From NCBI RefSeq assembly GCF_014898055.3, contig NW_023601543.1:64617782-64681781 (forward strand): a stretch of 64,000 nucleotides of DNA, in the 5' to 3' direction. Source of the DNA: Talpa occidentalis. Taxonomy: Eukaryota > Chordata > Mammalia > Eulipotyphla > Talpidae. Every line of letters starts with the position of its first letter. Positions within the stretch are counted from its first letter, which is position 1. Shown here piece by piece: positions 9,655 through 20,339 of the stretch. The translations under genes and the position numbers were made by a program. The notes beneath the pieces are model-generated. The model made no database searches, had not been told where the DNA came from, and saw nothing but the letters and a program-made list of their open reading frames with translations.

Positions 9655-10335
9655 GATCAGTATGAAAAGTGATATTGTAGGTACAGGGACATAGAAGACA
9701 GTTAAAAATATATAGAAGAAAAAGAGCTCTAAGGAAGGCTTCCTGAGAAAGGAAGGACAAATTGACCTCAATTTTAAAAGTCAAATAGGATTTACTGAAG
9801 AGGATCAGAGGGAGGGACAAATCCAGGCAGAGGGCACAGAATCAGAGAGATAGTGTTCCAAGTGTGTACACTGCTGTGATAAACTAGGATGCGGGATATA
9901 GGGAAAACATGCTAGCAGGAAGCACAGCCCGAAAGGACTGTGGAAAGTCAAATCTCAAGAAGTCCCAAATAAAGCCTGGGGAACAACCAAAGTTGTTCCT
10001 GTAGAGAACAAGTTTCTGCAGAGAAATGATCTGATCGGATTTGCGTTTTAGAAATGAAGCTCAAACTCACCTTCGAAGGACTGATTGGAAAGTTTGGAGG
10101 ATGGGAAGACAGTCGTTAGGAGGCCACTGTAGCAATCAAGATGAGGTTGGATGAAGGTCTGAACTAAAGCCGTGCGGGTGGTGATGAAGAAGAAGCTGAT
10201 TCAAGAGATAGCCAAGAGTCAAACGATTTGGTGATTGGTAGGACACGGAGCTGTGAGGCAGCGGGGGTGGTGATGAAGGAGAGCCAGGATGCAAACATGA
10301 CCTTTGACGTTCTCCTGAGTGACTGATGTATTCTG
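9655..10335 (-). repeat. L2 element, 3' half
   Basis: A long antisense L2. Landmarks in order are 'ggaaggcttcctgagaaagg' (9733), 'aaatccaggcagagggcaca' (9819), 'atgatctgatcggatttgcg' (10025), 'gttttagaaatgaagctc', 'gttaggaggccactgtagca' (10114) and 'tctgaactaaagccgtgcgg' (10158). This is the reverse strand of L2 ORF2 to 3' UTR. The open frames inside are not genes. Confidence 0.8.
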
Positions 10336-11390
10336 GTGAAATCATGGGACTATCAGCCTTTGACAGGAACAGCTTGGATGGTGAGATGATGGCTCAGTTT
10401 TGTTCAAATCTAAATACCTAGGTTGAAAACTACGAACTTTGGGTTTGGGGGTGGGGGTGGGGATGGAACCACAGACATCAACTCTAAATTCAAGACCAGA
10501 AGAAGGTGGTGGGAGGGTCATGCAAGGAAACTTCCCCAGAGTATTATCCCATCCCTCTGCATGCACGTGTGCATGCGCACACGCACTCACACACACATAC
10601 ACACACACACACAGCCCTTATTGAGCAGATTGTCTTAGGACCAGACATCCCTAGCATCCCAAGAGGCTGGAAAAATAAAGAAGAAAATTGTCCTAATTGC
10701 CTTAGACAAATCATGATCCAATGCCTGGAAATGACGTGTTGCTCCAGAAACAAAACTGGATTTGGGCTAGCCAGGAAGGAGGATGGGTGCTAAGCAGACA
10801 GCTAAGAGGGTTTGCCCTACACAATCATATTAAGTAGACTGGGATTTGGGAATGCAGAACTGCTGGGGGGAAGGGGTAGTAGATGCCCCAGTCTGAAGCC
10901 TAGAGATCAAGGCCAGGGGATTTCCTGGTCAGCCTAATGAGAGTGAATAACTGGCCCCAGATCAGGGCACACGAGAGTGGGGGATAGAAGCCAAGAGTGA
11001 CTGAAGACTTCTTGGCTCAATGGATTGTTCGGGGGCCCAGGACAGTGCTGAGCATGTAGATGGGTAATGCAATGGGGGTTGTAGGGATTCAGGGAAGTAG
11101 ATGAGAAAACCAAGTCAATGTTAGATTTTCTATTAGATGCAGAAAAAAAAAAATCCCTAACTGGTGCGGTGTGTTACAGCTTTAGTCTCCTTCTGAATTC
11201 CAGCGTCAGTAACTCATCCTATCCATGGGGTTTCCCCCTCACCACCACAAGACCTTGGGTCTTCCTTGTTTTTGCTCATCTAGGACAGGAGTCCCGTCCC
11301 CAAGCTGAGCAGGGGCCAGAGGCCCCTTTCAGGGAACCAATTTGATGGATGCTACCTGCCCACCTCGACCTCCCTGCGTTACTGTCCCAA
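10336..11390. other. Unassigned DNA with a (CA)n tract
   Basis: A CA-rich microsatellite occupies about 10576-10613. A G-rich tract of GGGTTTGGGGGTGGGGGTGG type lies at about 10440. Part of 10870-11100 may be more diverged antisense L2 ('agccaagagtgactgaagac'). Open frames overlapping the CA tract on both strands are translation of the repeat. Confidence 0.45.
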
Positions 11391-11394
11391 AGCC

Positions 11395-11535
11395 CCTCAC
11401 AGTGTGTGCTTGGCCTGTCTTCATTATAGTAGAAATTCCTTGAGGAAGAGTAAAGGTGCTAGTTCTCATCCATCTTTGCAACTTCCATAGAGCTTCGTAC
11501 AAAGTTTCCCCCAAAGTGTTTGTTGGATTCAATTC
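11395..11535 (+). repeat. L2 3'-end fragment
   Basis: Sense L2 3' end: 'tagaaattccttgaggaaga', 'tctcatccatctttgcaact', a 'tagagcttcgtacaaag' block and 'aagtgtttgttggattcaat'. This is the usual 'growth of subject, basal statement, recurrence interval' order of the L2 tail. Confidence 0.75.
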
Positions 11536-11544
11536 TATTAAGTT

Positions 11545-11775
11545 GGGGAGGAATATAATTTAGTGGTTAAGGGAACTGCCTTCAGAGTCAATTTTCCTGG
11601 GTTCAAATCCCAGCTCTGTCACTTATTAGCTATATGATCTCTGGCAATTGGTACTGTTCAACACCTTTTGAGGGGATAATAATGGTACTTATCCCCCAAA
11701 GATTGTTTTGAGGACATAAAGCACTTAGAACAATGCCTGGCACCAAGAGAACACTGGGTATTTGTTCTTTTAATT
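11545..11775 (+). repeat. MIR element
   Basis: A nearly complete sense MIR. It contains 'aatttagtggttaagggaac', 'gggttcaaatcccagctctg', 'tcacttattagctatatgat', 'ggataataatggtacttat' and 'acttagaacaatgcctggca'. The tRNA-like B-box region 'ggttcaaatcc' is intact, but this is a SINE and not a tRNA gene. Confidence 0.9.
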
Positions 11776-11779
11776 TAAA

Positions 11780-12700
11780 GTGCTTCGGTGGGGGATTGAT
11801 CCAGTTAAGGCTGCTCCCGGGGAAAGCACGTCTAGTTTGGCTTCGTTCTCTCCCACGACGCTTTCCTTTATTCTTGGCTCCTTCCTTGGGAAACTTCCTC
11901 CTGTCCTGTGTCCTTATTGTGGCCCACCTGGTCCTGCGTTCTAGGTCAATGACTTCTGCTCCAAAATGACTTTTGCTCCCCTTCACCTTCTAAACCTCGT
12001 GTTCCCAGCTCCTTGTCATAGAGGGAAATGATTGGAGCCACAAACTACCCTCGCCCGCTGGCGCTGCCTGGTGCTTCTCCCCCACTCCTCAAGGGCCTCT
12101 TCATAGCAATAGAGCAGATGCCAGATAATAGGCGAGGGGGTTAGTTTTAGAAAGACTGTAGTATTTGTGTGTGTGTGTGTGGGTGGGTGGGTGTAGGGGC
12201 AGGTCCTTTTAGGGGTCTTTTAAGTCACCCCCTAGGCCACAGGTTCCATCGGTTGTGAGCTAGGCGGGGAGTCGGGGTTCAGGGCGGTGTGGGCATTGCT
12301 AAGCCATTTCCCCACACTGGAAATGAAAGTCCCAAGAACAGCTTCTGTCCTTGATCAGGTCTGGAGCTCCAGAAGTGCCCCCACTGACAGGTACCTACAG
12401 TGCCAAAGCATGAGTGATAATCATGCCAGTGATTGAGAGTTTGGGGCAGGAGGCCAGGAAATGGAGGCTCTGAGAACCCTTCTAGACTTTCTTGGAGGGA
12501 GATGGTAGCCCTCCTTCCCATCCCATCTCCTGCCTCCGAGGGGGAAGTTAGTTCACAGCAGTAAATACAAGGGCACACAGACCTCAGACTCATGCCAGGC
12601 ATCCCTGTAGCAAGAGTGAAGACAGCAGGTGTGCTTGGCTGGCTGGGAGAAATGGATTTCATCTGTAATAGGACATTACATTTGCAGAGTGTTTTCGGCT
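11780..12700. other. Unassigned DNA with short GT/GGTG tract
   Basis: A GT then GGTG run lies at about 12165-12194. No other repeat is recognised. A 127-codon minus-strand open frame at 12279-12662 has no domain, and I do not support it as an exon. Confidence 0.4.
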
Positions 12701-12703
12701 TTT

Positions 12704-13016
12704 AAAGTACTTTCAGGGCCTCCCCGATGGCGCAGCGGTTGAGCGCTGGGTTGTGAAGCTGCCCGCAGCCTCTGCGGCGCCGGTTCGACCCCCGGCTGCT
12801 CCCCGGCCACCGGGCAAGGGTCTCACATGGCGGGCAGACCTCTCCTGCCGCCCGCTGCTCCCCTCAGCAGTGTACTTCGGTCCTTCTGCCTGCTCTGCTC
12901 CTTACTCTGGCTCTGGTAAATTCTCTCACCCTCCCGTGCTTCTGACTGTGCCCAGTGCTTGTATAAATAAATAAATAAATCTTTAAAAAAAAAAAACAAA
13001 CAAAAAAGCACTTTCA
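12704..13016 (+). repeat. tRNA-derived SINE, copy 2
   Basis: Full-length SINE (body about 12716-13004) with a 12-nt target duplication, 'aaagtactttca' at 12704-12715 and 'aaagcactttca' at 13005-13016, one mismatch. The head shows A box 'tggcgcagcggttgagcgc' (about 12728) and B box 'ggttcgacccc' (about 12782), the internal RNA polymerase III promoter layout. The body carries 'cagcagtgtacttcgg' and 'ctgactgtgcccagtgcttg', then (AAAT)n and an A-rich tail. It is a younger-subfamily copy, close in sequence to copies 1 and 7. Confidence 0.95.
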
Positions 13017-13019
13017 CAT

Positions 13020-13510
13020 GCATTTTCGTATTTATCCTTGTGCCAGGTCTGTGAGGTGGGGCGAGGTGGGGATCCTGGGCCGGGAGAAAGGCTGACTTAG
13101 GTTAGCTGTCCCGAAACAGTCCCTCTCGCTCAGTGCGTTCACAAAACAAATGTAGTTCTCGCCCCTGGCACCATCCAACCTGAGTGCCCCTTGGCTGACA
13201 GCCCTCCTACCAGCAGGAGCCCCGGCCCCCGGGGTTCGGGTGCTGTCCCTGAAGGCCTCAGAACTCTTCACTGCATTCCTGCAAGCAACCCACACACAAG
13301 AGAAGACAGTGTGGGGGAGTGCCCAGGGGGTTCTCCGGGCCGTATACTTTATGCTCACTCTCAGCCCCTTGCCCCCGGCTCAGTGCCACCGTGACAGCAA
13401 ACTGGAAGAGAAGTGACGCAGTCTGCTCAACAGCGCAGGCTATATTTGTCCTTCCTATTGATAAAAATAGCTACCCGTCGTTGTGACCCCATTCTGCCCC
13501 CTCCCAATAC
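13020..13510. other. Unassigned GC-richer DNA
   Basis: A moderately GC-rich stretch with some CpGs but not dense enough to call a CpG island by eye. It has no recognised repeat or exon. Confidence 0.35.
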
Positions 13511-13514
13511 TGAG

Positions 13515-13690
13515 AATTTCATACCTTCGCTCTACTTTGCTTCACAATCCTAGCAGGTAGGGTCGGTCGTCTGCATTTCACAGAAGATAAATCTCTGCTG
13601 GGAGTAGTTAAGGAACTTGTCCAAGAAATCTACAGTCAGACACCGGTAGAGCCGGAAGCCAAGCCAATTCTGTCTGATGCCAGAGCCCAT
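13515..13690 (-). repeat. MIR fragment
   Basis: Antisense MIR-like layout: 'cacaatcctagcaggtaggg', 'ctgcatttcacagaagataa', 'aaggaacttgtccaag', 'agagccggaagccaagccaa' and 'ttctgtctgatgccagagcc'. Confidence 0.7.
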
Positions 13691-13694
13691 CCTT

Positions 13695-14480
13695 GCCCCA
13701 CTCACTGGCCTCTGGCCACTAGCCAGGATCTGAGAATCACATGGCGCTCACCTTATGGTGAGTCAGAGGTTTCTCATTTCACTGGTCTTGCCTCAGCAGC
13801 CTGGGTTGCGTACCTAAACACCCTGGAAGCTAAGGTGCCTTCTGGGAAAGATTTCTGCTCCCCGCTGTGAAAGAACATCTGGTGTCTCACACTGACATTT
13901 GCTAGAGTTGGTGGTGGGTAAAACTCCTGTCTGGTTTCCTGGCACAGGCAGGGCATGGAGCCCTCTGTTCCGGTTCTCTTGACTTTGTTCCCCTCTCACT
14001 GCTGCCACAGAAACTTCTCGGGCCTCAGCTACCTATCATCTGCCTCTCACTTGCACTTTCCTTCTCCCCTGAGCTGCTACTGTGGGTTCACCTTGCTCCC
14101 CATGGGACCCAACATCTAGCTTCTATCCTCAACCCAGATATGCCCATGTTTGGTGAACTGGGAACAACCACACTGAGGATGGTTTCAAAGCCTCTTTCTA
14201 CCCGTTACCTTCGGCTGCAGCTCCCCTCCTTGTGATGGCAGAGCGCTCCCGCTGAGGTGGCCACTTCTCAGGGGCCCAACAGGAGCAAAAGTCCTCTGCT
14301 CTTGGCTTTCTTGATCCCCTATATTTGGGGTCTCACTCTCCCTGCCCACTGGGAAGTCAGCTCCTGGCACCTTATTGCTTTGCCCAGATCTTCCTGACTT
14401 CCTTCAGTCTGCCTTGGTTTCAGAAAACAACAGTGAAATCTTTGTTCAGGGAAGAATTACTCTTTCTCTAGAGCCATAAA
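13695..14480. other. Unassigned DNA
   Basis: Mixed-composition DNA in which I recognise no repeat, exon or RNA gene. Open frames of about 60 codons on the minus strand have no domain. Confidence 0.35.
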
Positions 14481-14481
14481 C

Positions 14482-14775
14482 CTCCTATGTTGGGGCCTGC
14501 CTGGTTGTGCAGGGGGTTGAGCGCCGCACTGTGAGGTGGTCTGCAGCCTCTGCAGCATGAGTTCAATCCCCGGCCAGCCAGAGAGCAACACATATGGCGA
14601 AGCAGACCGCTCCCGTCTTGCCCACTGCTCCCCTCAGCAGTGTGTTTCAGCAGGTCTGCCTGTTCTGCTCCCTGCTCTGTCTCCTGTGAATCCTCTCACC
14701 CCCCCCATCTCTGGCCTGTACCCCAGCTCTTATATGCATAAATGGATACATCTTAAAAAAAAAACTACTATGCTG
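14482..14775 (+). repeat. tRNA-derived SINE, copy 3
   Basis: SINE body about 14492-14764. An imperfect 11-nt duplication flanks it ('ctcctatgttg' at 14482-14492 and 'ctactatgctg' at 14765-14775, 9 of 11 matching). The B box reads 'agttcaatccccgg'. The 3' body is the older-subfamily type, with 'cagcagtgtgtttcag' and 'ctggcctgtaccccagctctt', and the tail carries 'atgcataaatggataca'. More diverged than copies 1, 2 and 7, so an earlier insertion. Confidence 0.92.
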
Positions 14776-14776
14776 G

Positions 14777-15080
14777 CATCCGCAATGAGGGTGTAGTCAA
14801 ACAGAGGGACTCACAGGGAAGGGGGCCCTGGAGGAGCCCCGTGATGTGTTGTATGTCTGTCATCCATCTGGGGCCATTTCTGAAGGACTTGGTCACTATG
14901 CAATCCAATCAGATATAATTGATCCCTAAGTTGGAGATGCCACAGTCAATTCAGGATCAAACATCAGGTCAACTTCCTTCTCTCCAACTAGCACAGTCAG
15001 CAGAGTCTTACAGACTTGTTAAATGGGGAGACAAACCAACTAAGGGAAATTTACATATCTAGCATGCCTGTCAACTGACC
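14777..15080. other. Unassigned DNA
   Basis: Nothing recognised between the SINE and the LTR-like element. Confidence 0.35.
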
Positions 15081-15084
15081 CATG

Positions 15085-15490
15085 CTCTTAGATCCATTCC
15101 TTCCCTTGCTGTGCCTTGTATGGCAGAGAACCACATTTCCCAGACTCCCTTGCCCTCCGGCTTCCAGTTCAGTTGACCAATGAGAGGCTTTCTGTGGTAT
15201 CTCTGGCAAGATACTCCAGCTCCTTCAATACAGTCCTTCCTTCTGGGCCACAGCTCCCTCCGTGAAGATGAATTCCTCCCTCCGTGGTTCACTCCTGGTC
15301 TCTGTAAACCACATCTTCCTTGTGTCCCTTGAGGCCTCGAGGTGGTAGCAGCTTCCTGCTCTTCATCTCTGGAACCCCTCAACATTCTGTTTGGTTTTCT
15401 TACTCTTCCATTTCCTGAGTAACAAATTCCCTGGATTCATCTGGAAGACTTGCAGAAGTATCTGTTTTTCTGTCTGGACCTGACTGAAGC
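15085..15490 (+). repeat. LTR-like element, sense
   Basis: Sense-strand order: 'cacatttcccagactccctt', 'ggcttccagttcagttgacc', 'caatgagaggctttctgtgg', 'cctcgaggtggtagcagctt' with 'cctgctcttc', and a terminal 'ctgtctggacctgactga'. This matches an abundant old mammalian LTR-like repeat, the same family as the antisense copy at 8.85 kb. The exact subfamily name is not certain. Confidence 0.6.
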
Positions 15491-15494
15491 ACAT

Positions 15495-15880
15495 CATTAT
15501 ACCAACACAACAAATAGATTTGAAGGGGAAAACCAGGACTATAACATGGTTGCGTATCTTTATGAAAATTCAGAAAGTTACACATGAAGCTCGTTCGTGG
15601 CTTTTGGCATTCATTTCCCTTTGCAGCTTTCCAGAAAGAAACAACACCTCCGGTGGTGCAGCTTGCCACTGGAGGTGACATGCAGGTCACCCTCTGATCC
15701 CACAAGTGAGAACAGTGCCCTGTATAAAAGGCCACAATTAATTTTTATTGCACATACATGTGGGGAGATACCTGCTTGGCCTCCGTGTGAGAGCCATAAC
15801 TCTCTTAAATTGATGTGTCAGCGAACTAAAACTCAATATTTTTTTTCACACAGTATATTTTACAGTCAGAGGCCCTTCCC
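15495..15880. other. Unassigned DNA
   Basis: No repeat, exon or RNA gene is recognised. Open frames on both strands overlap each other and lack domains. Confidence 0.35.
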
Positions 15881-15884
15881 TAAT

Positions 15885-16200
15885 CGGAATAAAGCAATTT
15901 GGCTCCCTGTCATTGCTCACTGAAAACATATGAGCTGGTTGGCATTTCTAGCAGCCCAGATTTATCAGGGTCTCTGATCGAGTGCACAGGAGGTTCAGGG
16001 CTGTGGCATGGACAAAAGTGGATTTTTTTATGACAGCATTGTGCTGCATCTCTGCATAGCTAGATTTATCCCTGTATTTCAGAAATATTTTTACTGTCTT
16101 TAGTCCCCGATCTACTTCAGATAGAAAAGATTCCACATCGTTTGCATGAGGGCTTGGGGTCATTCTTTCTGCGCCTTATAAGTTCTAGTTTCCATTCTAT
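15885..16200. other. Repeat-free block, weak candidate conserved element
   Basis: A repeat-free AT-richer block with 'gcatagctagatttatccct' and 'cagaaatatttttactgtct'. It has the look of constrained non-coding DNA, but I see no specific motif cluster as clear as those at 2.5 or 49 kb. Confidence 0.2.
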
Positions 16201-16204
16201 AAAA

Positions 16205-17725
16205 CATCTCTGCGTGGCCGTCTCCAGCATCATGAGATCCTGGAAGTTCAAGGTCTGAAATGCTAAGTCTCCTGCACGTCACTGTCTGCAGCGTTGGAGT
16301 AGGCTAAAGACAGGGATTTTGGAGGCCTGGGGCCAAGGCCTTGCGCACAAGGCCTTGTGAATCTGTCTCCACACAGAGAACTACCCCCTCACCCCCCACA
16401 CACGTAAGAGTGCCTGCCCTCCTTACAGTGACTGGAGCGATGGTGCAGGGCTCCACAGCCTCCTTTCACTGCTGCCCTGCCCCCTCTGGCTTCCTTGTGC
16501 TTTTGCGTCTGGCTGCCCGTACCTGCTCTGCTCAGAAGACTGTCCTCAGGTAACTGGGCCCACTCTGCCGAAATGTGGGCAGCCAGAAGAACCTCGAAGT
16601 TTACATCCTCCTGGATAGCCCTTAGCCACTGCTGGATGGGTGGGGAAATAGGAACATCCAGCTCCCTTGTCTGGAGTCCCGACAGAGCCTGAAGCGTGGG
16701 ATGCCCCCAGAGCTCCTGCGGGATCAAGAGGCAGGGACATTCCCTGACATGGAACCCTTGTGTAGCCCCTTTGCCTCCTCTCCTGCTTCTCCCACTCCCT
16801 TACTGCCCTCCCTCACACCTGTGCCTCACTGCAGGGTCTTTTCTGAGGAACTCCCCCTGACTCAGTAAGCATGCTCAAAGTTCCGCATCCCAGTGACAAA
16901 TCTGATGTGACGGCATTCCTTTCCTTTCAAGGCGTGCGCAGGTCCCTGCTCAGCCACTTCCGGGGCTGGGCGACTCCCTTCCACCAAGGATGGGAAAACC
17001 CACGCTGCAGACAGCTCCACGCATCAGAGGATCAGCGAACAGAAGAGCTGCGAGCAGCCCTGGAGGCCATCGGGACTGACCCAATCTCCCTGTGAAGATG
17101 CCCGTGTCCCGTTGCATGTTCCTCAGCACCTTCCAGTCACCTGAAAGCTCGGGCGACCTTGTGTGTGCTAACAGCTCCCCACCGCAGGAGTCTGCCTTGT
17201 CCTTGACCCCACTCTCCAGAATCAGATGAGTAACCTGGAAGTACAGGTACGTTGATGCCCAAGGAGGAGACCTTGGCACACTGGACATGGCAGTTAGTCC
17301 CTAAATGCCCCAGCCTCCCTGTCCTGGGGGGTCGGGGTTCCAAAGTGTAGGCCACGTGGCTACGTGCATGGCCCGCGACAGGGTTGAACCTTGCTTGCCC
17401 TGAGCAATCATTGCTCATGGACGATCATTTATTAACTTCTCTCCCTTCTTTCACTCCCTTCTTCCAGCTTTCACTGCCCTACTTCTTGAAGCCACATCCC
17501 AAATAAAGGACCTCCAGCCAAGTCCTCCCCTTGGCATTCATTTTGAGGGCATTCAAACTAAGAGAGGGGCCCAGAGAAGTTAATGGATTTCTCTTTCCTC
17601 CTGGAAGGCCCTTTGCCACTCAGTGCATTTCCTCTCATCGCTGAACACCCCCAACCCAGCAGAGAAGAGTCAGTGAACCCTCATGTGCCCTAGCTCTTTG
17701 AATTCCACACCAGGGCTAACTTGAC
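16205..17725. other. Unassigned GC-rich DNA
   Basis: About 1.5 kb of GC-rich sequence with no recognised repeat. Open frames up to 112 codons overlap on both strands. A pyrimidine tract ending in AG at about 16917-16931 precedes one frame, which imitates a 3' splice site, but there is no matching donor, conserved domain or second exon that I can support. Confidence 0.35.
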
Positions 17726-17729
17726 TCCA

Positions 17730-17895
17730 CGCCACGTGCACTCATTGTGTTAAATATTTAAGCTATAGTTCTGTTTTGTTCAGTAAGGAATTACTCATGA
17801 CTGTACTTGATACATAATTTTTATAACTCATTTGCATAAACACAGTATTGTATTTATGTTTATATCATATATATCTTCTCAGTACACATTTTCTG
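17730..17895. other. AT-rich block with octamer-like motif
   Basis: A repeat-free AT-rich stretch with 'gttaaatatttaagctatag', 'aactcatttgcataaacaca' (an ATTTGCAT octamer at about 17830) and 'tatttatgtttatatc' forkhead-like runs. A regulatory role is a guess from composition. Confidence 0.25.
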
Positions 17896-17899
17896 CACC

Positions 17900-19005
17900 A
17901 TAAATTGGATTGCTGTGTTGCTTTGTGTTACTAAAAAAGGCTGCAAGTCAGGCTTCTTGATCTCCCAATCCACAACCATTAGCCCACTGTGGCTACAGGC
18001 AGTCTTATTAGGCTCCCTTAAGATCTCCCATGCCAAGTCTCTCTGCTGTATGGCTTTGACCCCCAACCCCCACATACTCCATGGAGCCAAGCTGGGTTGT
18101 GGAAAGCCACAGGATTCCATTGCTCTCCTGGGTTAAGGCCCAGGCTCATTCATGTTCCTGTGTCATCCTATCCTCTTCCCCATCCAGTTCCTGCCACGGC
18201 TCCTTGGGTGTGGGAAGCTCCCTCCTATACTATCAGCCACAAGGGAGAGGAATTCTTAAAAAGGAAACTCAAGTGACCCAGTCATTTTGCGCATGTGAAG
18301 CCTTCTAACCTCCAGGTGAGCCTCTTGACCACACCTGGTCCCAATAATGCCCTTGATCTTGGCCCATGTCTATCGGCCCTCCTCCTCCCCAGAGAATAGA
18401 GGGAGGCGTGAGAGAAGCCTCGAGCTCCCTCTAGAGGTTACATGTTTCCACTCACTGTTGTTTATCAAGTGTTGGGAGAACCTGAAGAAGATACTTATCT
18501 ATTGGAGAGCAGAATTACGTCGGGGCTACATGTTGGTAATCCATATTGTATGTACCTCATAATTACACATATGAACCTAGCATGATTAAAAATGAAGTAT
18601 GAACTGCGTTATCTGTGCAATGCTTAGGATAGCACTTATCAAGAGTTTCTCAGCAAATGTTACCCTAGTTTCATTCTTGAATAACAGAACTATGTCTGAT
18701 CATAAATTGGATGCCTACTTAACAAATAACTAGAGAAGAGCATTGCAAATCTCATCTCCTACTTCTTTGAACATGTGTAAAAGGGTGTGCCCATCTTTAC
18801 TGTCATCATTTTGAGTTCCAGAAGAAGGAAAACAGGCAAATGTGGACTTAACCACAAGACCAAAAAGTACCTTTTTGCTCACATACATACAGCTACAGAA
18901 ACAAACCTTGGAAAATCGTATCACCTTTTACTACATACTTGGTAAGTAAGACTCTTTGAGGCCTTATAACACCATCGGATCCGGAGGTAGAATTCTACAC
19001 TTCAA
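17900..19005. other. Unassigned DNA
   Basis: Single-copy sequence with no repeat, exon or RNA gene recognised. The open frames of 60-90 codons lack domains. Confidence 0.35.
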
Positions 19006-19009
19006 CTCT

Positions 19010-19130
19010 CAGCGCAATCACTGAATAGATGACTAACCTCAGGAAAGTTGCTTAATGTCTCTGGGCCAGAAGTTCCTTAATGGTGATGCGGAGCTAATAG
19101 CAATGGCTCGACAGCTCACAAAATAGCTGT
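19010..19130 (+). repeat. MIR fragment
   Basis: A sense MIR core: 'agatgactaacctcaggaaa', 'gttgcttaatgtctctgggc', a diverged cap block and 'gatgcggagctaatagcaat'. Confidence 0.65.
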
Positions 19131-19134
19131 TGAT

Positions 19135-20135
19135 GTAGACATAGGAATGCTTAGGAGTGGAAACCATTCATGGTCGTCAATGAATGGACAGTTTACTGAA
19201 GGGCTATAATAGCTACGTAACTGTGAAAGTTGGTTTGGATTCTGGAAGGAGGGAACCTGAACAATGGGCATGTTGTTTTTCACTTGTACTGTTCTTTTTT
19301 GATAAAATTTTGATATTGGCTTTGATATATACATACATACATGCATACATAAATGAACATTTGACTGAAATATCCATACAGACAAGACTTTGCTTGGTTT
19401 TTTTTCACTAATGCAAACCTGTGTCTGATACAGAGCAGTTGATTAACAGATACTTATTCAATTAATTGCTTGGTTATTTCTATGTGCTTGTCTCTCTGAT
19501 TCCCACAACTGGGAAGACAATGTCCAAAGGCTAACCCTCATGTTTTCTACAAGAGAAGTGAAGGTAGTGCATAAGAGGGTATGCGCCAAGTACTGACAGA
19601 GATGTTCCTCTTCAGGTATGATGTCCTGGGACTGAGAACAAAGAAGGACACATTTTTCTTCCTGGTCGGAGTAGAGGGTAGAGCCTCAGAAGTCTTCCCC
19701 AGGTGAGCCTGAGTGGAGCGCCATCAAGTTCATACACCAATACATACCCTTGGTGCCCTGTGAAAGGGCCCTGGGCAGACAAGGAACTGGGTCGATCTAG
19801 CCCCAAGCCAAGCACATGCTAGAGCCTGGGGATTGTCTTACCCAGTAAAAGGCTTCTGGGCTCAGGATGACCTACTCAGAGAAGAACCTGGAGACAGAAA
19901 AGTAGCCTGACACCATGAAACATTTACAGCAGATCCAACAAGAGGGCTGAAGAAATGGTTCTAATTTCTCTAACACTTAGATTGGTGGTATGTGTGTGTG
20001 GGGCGGGTGGTGGGGGGAGTCATGGGAGGAGAGGACGTGAAGATGGCAGGTATAGACAACTTCGTAAAGGAATTTTACTGTAGGGGAGATAAAGGTAGTA
20101 GCTGGTGAGGTGTGTGCAACAGGGAGGCTTTTGTT
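19135..20135. other. Unassigned DNA with short (ATAC)n tract
   Basis: A degenerate ATAC/ATGC tetranucleotide run lies at about 19326-19352, and a T run at about 19399. A GGGTGGTGGGGGG patch lies near 20005. No exon or RNA gene is recognised. Confidence 0.4.
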
Positions 20136-20137
20136 TG

Positions 20138-20335
20138 TTTCTTTTTTTTTTTCAAGCTTAATATATTTTTATTTGTCCAACAAAAGTAACTTCACAATTT
20201 ATTAAAATTAAAAATGTAACTGCATTCAATTTTTTGGTTTTTTTCCCCATTAAGAAAGCACAAGATAAAGGACAGCTGTATTCAAGTAAATGTGTAATTT
20301 TGTTTGTTTCTTAATGACAGGTATTGCAGCTTGTT
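20138..20335 (-). pseudogene. Possible antisense retrocopied 3' UTR
   Basis: A T run at 20142-20152 is followed by AT-rich unique-looking sequence. Read on the minus strand it holds 'gttggacaaataaaaata' (an AATAAA-type signal about 20 bases before an A run), as a retroposed mRNA 3' end would. I cannot identify a parent gene and see no coding part, so it may instead be chance AT-rich DNA. Confidence 0.25.
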
Positions 20336-20339
20336 TTAT

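Noticed and set aside
11545..11640. tRNA-like sequence with B box
   Set aside because: It continues into the MIR core and tail, so it is a MIR.
12716..12800. tRNA gene (A and B boxes with tRNA-like spacing)
   Set aside because: It is the head of a dispersed SINE with target duplications, body and A-rich tail, repeated at seven other sites. Cloverleaf integrity is not kept.
13020..13510. CpG island promoter
   Set aside because: CpGs are present but sparse, and no transcription start features or exon follow.
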